A DNA stretch of 64,000 bases from Puffinus mauretanicus (taxonomy: Eukaryota; Chordata; Aves; Procellariiformes; Procellariidae): NCBI GenBank assembly GCA_023333565.1, contig JAJKFH010001315.1, forward strand, positions 1,302,001 through 1,366,000. Reading direction: 5' to 3'. The notes under the pieces were generated by a model. The model had not been told where the DNA came from and ran no database searches. It saw only the letters and a program-made list of their open reading frames with translations. This document shows positions 62,201 through 64,000 of this stretch, in pieces (the first letter of the stretch is position 1; every line of letters begins with the position of its first letter). The position numbers and the translations under genes were made by a program.

Positions 62201-64000
62201 AGTTTCTCTGAAAGGCAAGTGTTTTGTTCTTTCATGAAGAAATGTACTTAATCTTTTTTTTTTTTCTCTGCTTTCTGATACTTATGTCTGTGGGGATTCT
62301 GCTGAATACAAAGAGATGGAGATTGGTATGAGTGATGGAAGTGGAAGAAGTATACAAAACGAGAAATTTGAAACAGTGATGTTATTATGTAAAAACCCTT
62401 CAATTCCCTGGAAGCACTAAATATTATATTTCTTATGTTAAAAGTTACAAATAATAGGCATTTTACTTGGGAAAAGTTAGATTTGCAGCTTCTCTTTTGA
62501 AAGTCTGTCATCTCCCTGTTTGATAGGGAAACGGGAAACAGTCACATATAATAACAAAATAATTGTTACTGTTCTACTCTGCTCAATCCTGCAGACTTTG
62601 ATCTCTACTGCTTCTGATTCAGAAGGTTGGTATACAGTGATACCACTACAAAAGTAACAAAATATATGAAAACAACTATTAATTACTCAAATGTATGGAC
62701 ATTTTTTTGCAGGAAAAGCTGTTCAAGTGTCCTAAAGAGAAGCAGTTTGTTACACGCCAATGTCTCCTGTAGTTCAGCCTAGACTGTGGTATTTCTAAAG
62801 CACCATCAGTCATACATTGTCAGTCAGTAACAGAAATGTCATGAGGATGAGTGGAGAGTACTAGACTGTCTTTTTGTTTCATTTCTGAAGCTCAGCAAAG
62901 AGAAATATTAAAAATATCTATATGGGGAAAGCTCATTCTGATATGGGAGGAAAAAATAAAATATCCTCTTGGCTGCATTTGTAATTCTGCAAGTGTGTAC
63001 CTCTTAGGGAGATGATATAATACTAACAGATATGACTCGCTTAGTGATTGATGACATCCTCAGAGCAACTCTAGTTCTGCTGATACAGAAGCTATATGGA
63101 GTCTCAGAAATGGCACTGCCATTTGCAGTTATAAAACTGGGATGCTTCTGTGTGTTATGGCATTGCAATTAATAACAGTAGGTTAGGTTACCCTTTTAAA
63201 AAGCTGGGTTTGTGCAAACTCAGGCTGCACGGTCTGTTATAGCCTGCATGATGCAGAAGATGAGAGTAAAGGAGGGATCTTGAACTAAAAACAAACAAAA
63301 AACCCCCACCAACAATAAATATGTGAGATCAACAGAAAAGTCTAGATAGATCAAATGAGGTCAACATTGCATACTTGAGGTTAAATAGTTATACACAAAC
63401 TTCTGGTATTTTTGCAAGTGAGTAATCCAGCGAGAGGCCAGAGATGGGAATGGAGGAAGCTTTTTGAGCGTTTTACTGTTGAGGAACTCAACCTTCCTTT
63501 GAAAAGCAGAGGTCACTCTCTTTTCTACCGTTTCCTAGAATAACCAGCAGAATCCTAAATAGGCTGAGAGTCTTCATGGTTTGTACAGGATATTGAGTCT
63601 TTATGCACAGTGCCACAAGTCTGACTTATCTCTGAGCCATTTTGCTTCTTGGCAGTACAGTCACACTGCCAGTGCTAATCTCCATCCTAAAAATGCACTA
63701 TTTGCAATGGATTTCCTGAAGCATCGTGGACAATGGAACAGCTCTAGACTAAATTCTTGGTTTTGGGGTGGGGAACTAGCATAGAATTTAGCAGGGGAAA
63801 GAGGAGTGCAATGGCATGGCTGCCAGGCCTGTGGGATGGATGAGTGGGTGGATGGATGGATGGGTGAGCAGGTGGATGGATGTGGTTTTGAACATTTGGA
63901 ACAAGTTAGTTAAGTGAGTGTTCTTTCATAACGAGAGCTATCAGGGGTGTGACACTAAACTGCAGACCCCATGTGCTTTTTCCTTGTCTGTTTCTGCATT
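53172..64000 (+). CDS. USH1C: USH1C (harmonin), 5' part of gene, 4 coding exons identified
   Basis: Harmonin is a PDZ scaffold at the tips of hair-cell stereocilia and in photoreceptors and enterocyte brush border. It joins cadherin-23, SANS and myosin VIIa into the tip-link anchor. The four exons found total 387 coding bases (129 codons). They give the N-terminal helical (harmonin homology) domain and the first part of PDZ1, and nearly every residue agrees with mammalian harmonin. The start at 53172 gives [12 protein letters not shown], aligned with human [12 protein letters not shown]. Exon 5 (VGDEIVRINGYS in human) was not found before the right edge, so intron 4 exceeds 4.2 kb. The gene is head to head with OTOG, as in mammals. 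Confidence 0.95.
53208..57125 (+). other. USH1C: USH1C intron 1
   Basis: 3.9 kb. It begins in the CpG island and then becomes AT-rich. It contains a G-run at about 53977-53988 with adjoining GGTTT repeats (to about 54020), a CR1 fragment (55063-55180) and a poly-T run near 55287-55303. No other coding signal. Confidence 0.75.
55063..55180 (-). mobile_element. CR1 LINE 3' fragment in USH1C intron 1
   Basis: About 118 bases resembling the complement of a CR1 tail: AGAAAGGTTGAGGTTGGAAG, then AGAGGTCATCTGCTCCAACC, then CTGCTCAAGCATAGCCA and a degraded continuation (GTCCAGATG). It is diverged and shortened at both ends, without a coding frame. CR1 is known as the main interspersed repeat of birds. 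Confidence 0.85.
57126..57193 (+). CDS. USH1C: USH1C exon 2: N-terminal domain
   Basis: Encodes [20 protein letters not shown], then YHQ split at phase 2 by a GTAAGA donor. Acceptor TTTTCAG. Matches human [20 protein letters not shown]. It forms helices of the harmonin N-terminal domain that binds partners such as the cadherin-23 tail. Confidence 0.96.
57194..58944 (+). other. USH1C: USH1C intron 2
   Basis: 1.75 kb of unique sequence. A poly-T run lies near 58690-58708. No coding signal or preserved transposon was recognised. Confidence 0.7.
58945..59088 (+). CDS. USH1C: USH1C exon 3: rest of the N-terminal domain
   Basis: Encodes [20 protein letters not shown], then [20 protein letters not shown] and QLTPKRS, virtually identical to mammalian harmonin except for three or four residues near the start. 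Acceptor TTTGTAG, donor GTAAGA, phase 2 to 2. Confidence 0.97.
59588..59726 (+). CDS. USH1C: USH1C exon 4: first part of PDZ1
   Basis: Encodes [20 protein letters not shown], then [19 protein letters not shown] and [12 protein letters not shown] is the carboxylate-binding loop of PDZ1. The exon ends in phase 0 at donor GTGAGA. The second half of PDZ1 is in the next exon, outside the window. Confidence 0.97.
59727..64000 (+). other. USH1C: USH1C intron 4 (runs off the right edge)
   Basis: At least 4.3 kb. AT-rich, with a poly-T run near 62251-62265 and a GGAT-type array at 63834-63882. The next harmonin exon was not found. A GDDII-like reading near 63010 was considered and rejected. Confidence 0.7.
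63834..63882. repeat. GGAT/GGTG array
   Basis: About 49 bases of imperfect GGAT repeats with GGTG and GAGT variants, in USH1C intron 4. Minisatellite-like and probably variable in length. Confidence 0.85.

Noticed and set aside
63006..63060. Reading resembling the start of harmonin exon 5 ([12 protein letters not shown] after a TTAG)
   Set aside because: Harmonin continues VGDEIVRINGYS at phase 0; here the valine codon is missing, the residues after GD.I diverge at once, and no donor follows at the expected place.

Overview
The window is vertebrate nuclear DNA, most likely from a bird. The genes are split into short exons with GT..AG introns, CpG islands mark the gene starts, and the recognisable interspersed repeats are CR1 LINEs, the dominant repeat of birds and other sauropsids. 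No bacterial, viral, tRNA, rRNA or CRISPR feature was recognised.

Two genes lie head to head. On the minus strand (about 9.7-49.8 kb) is the 5' part of OTOG (otogelin), a large secreted mucin/VWF-like protein of the acellular membranes of the inner ear. Twenty-one coding exons were built by hand from splice sites, reading-frame phase and similarity to otogelin. Exons 3-21 join in a single open frame with consistent phases. They encode an EGF-like module, VWD1-C8-TIL, VWD2-C8-TIL and the start of a third cysteine-rich TIL-type module. The gene continues past position 1. The join between the signal-peptide exon (exon 1) and exon 2 is uncertain, and a possible extra exon lies near 48.85-48.92 kb.

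On the plus strand (53.17 kb to the right edge) is the 5' part of USH1C (harmonin). Four coding exons give the N-terminal helical domain and the first half of PDZ1. The gene continues past position 64000.

The two start codons are 3.4 kb apart. Each has its own CpG island (about 49.06-50.08 and 52.85-53.48 kb), with ordinary AT-rich DNA between. The same head-to-head pairing exists in mammals. Both genes act in hair-cell function: harmonin inside the stereocilia bundle and otogelin in the overlying extracellular matrix.

Repeats: a 5'-truncated CR1 with a long intact reverse-transcriptase C-terminal frame sits in OTOG intron 6 (35.79-36.47 kb). A CR1 scrap sits in USH1C intron 1 (55.06-55.18 kb). 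There are also several A/C- or T/G-rich low-complexity tracts, a TA/CA microsatellite and a GGAT-type array. The most unusual structural signals are three: complementary low-complexity tracts flanking OTOG exon 19, an exon-like 45-base segment behind a long polypyrimidine tract between the two genes, and a G-run plus an exact 18-base tandem duplication in the USH1C promoter/5' UTR.
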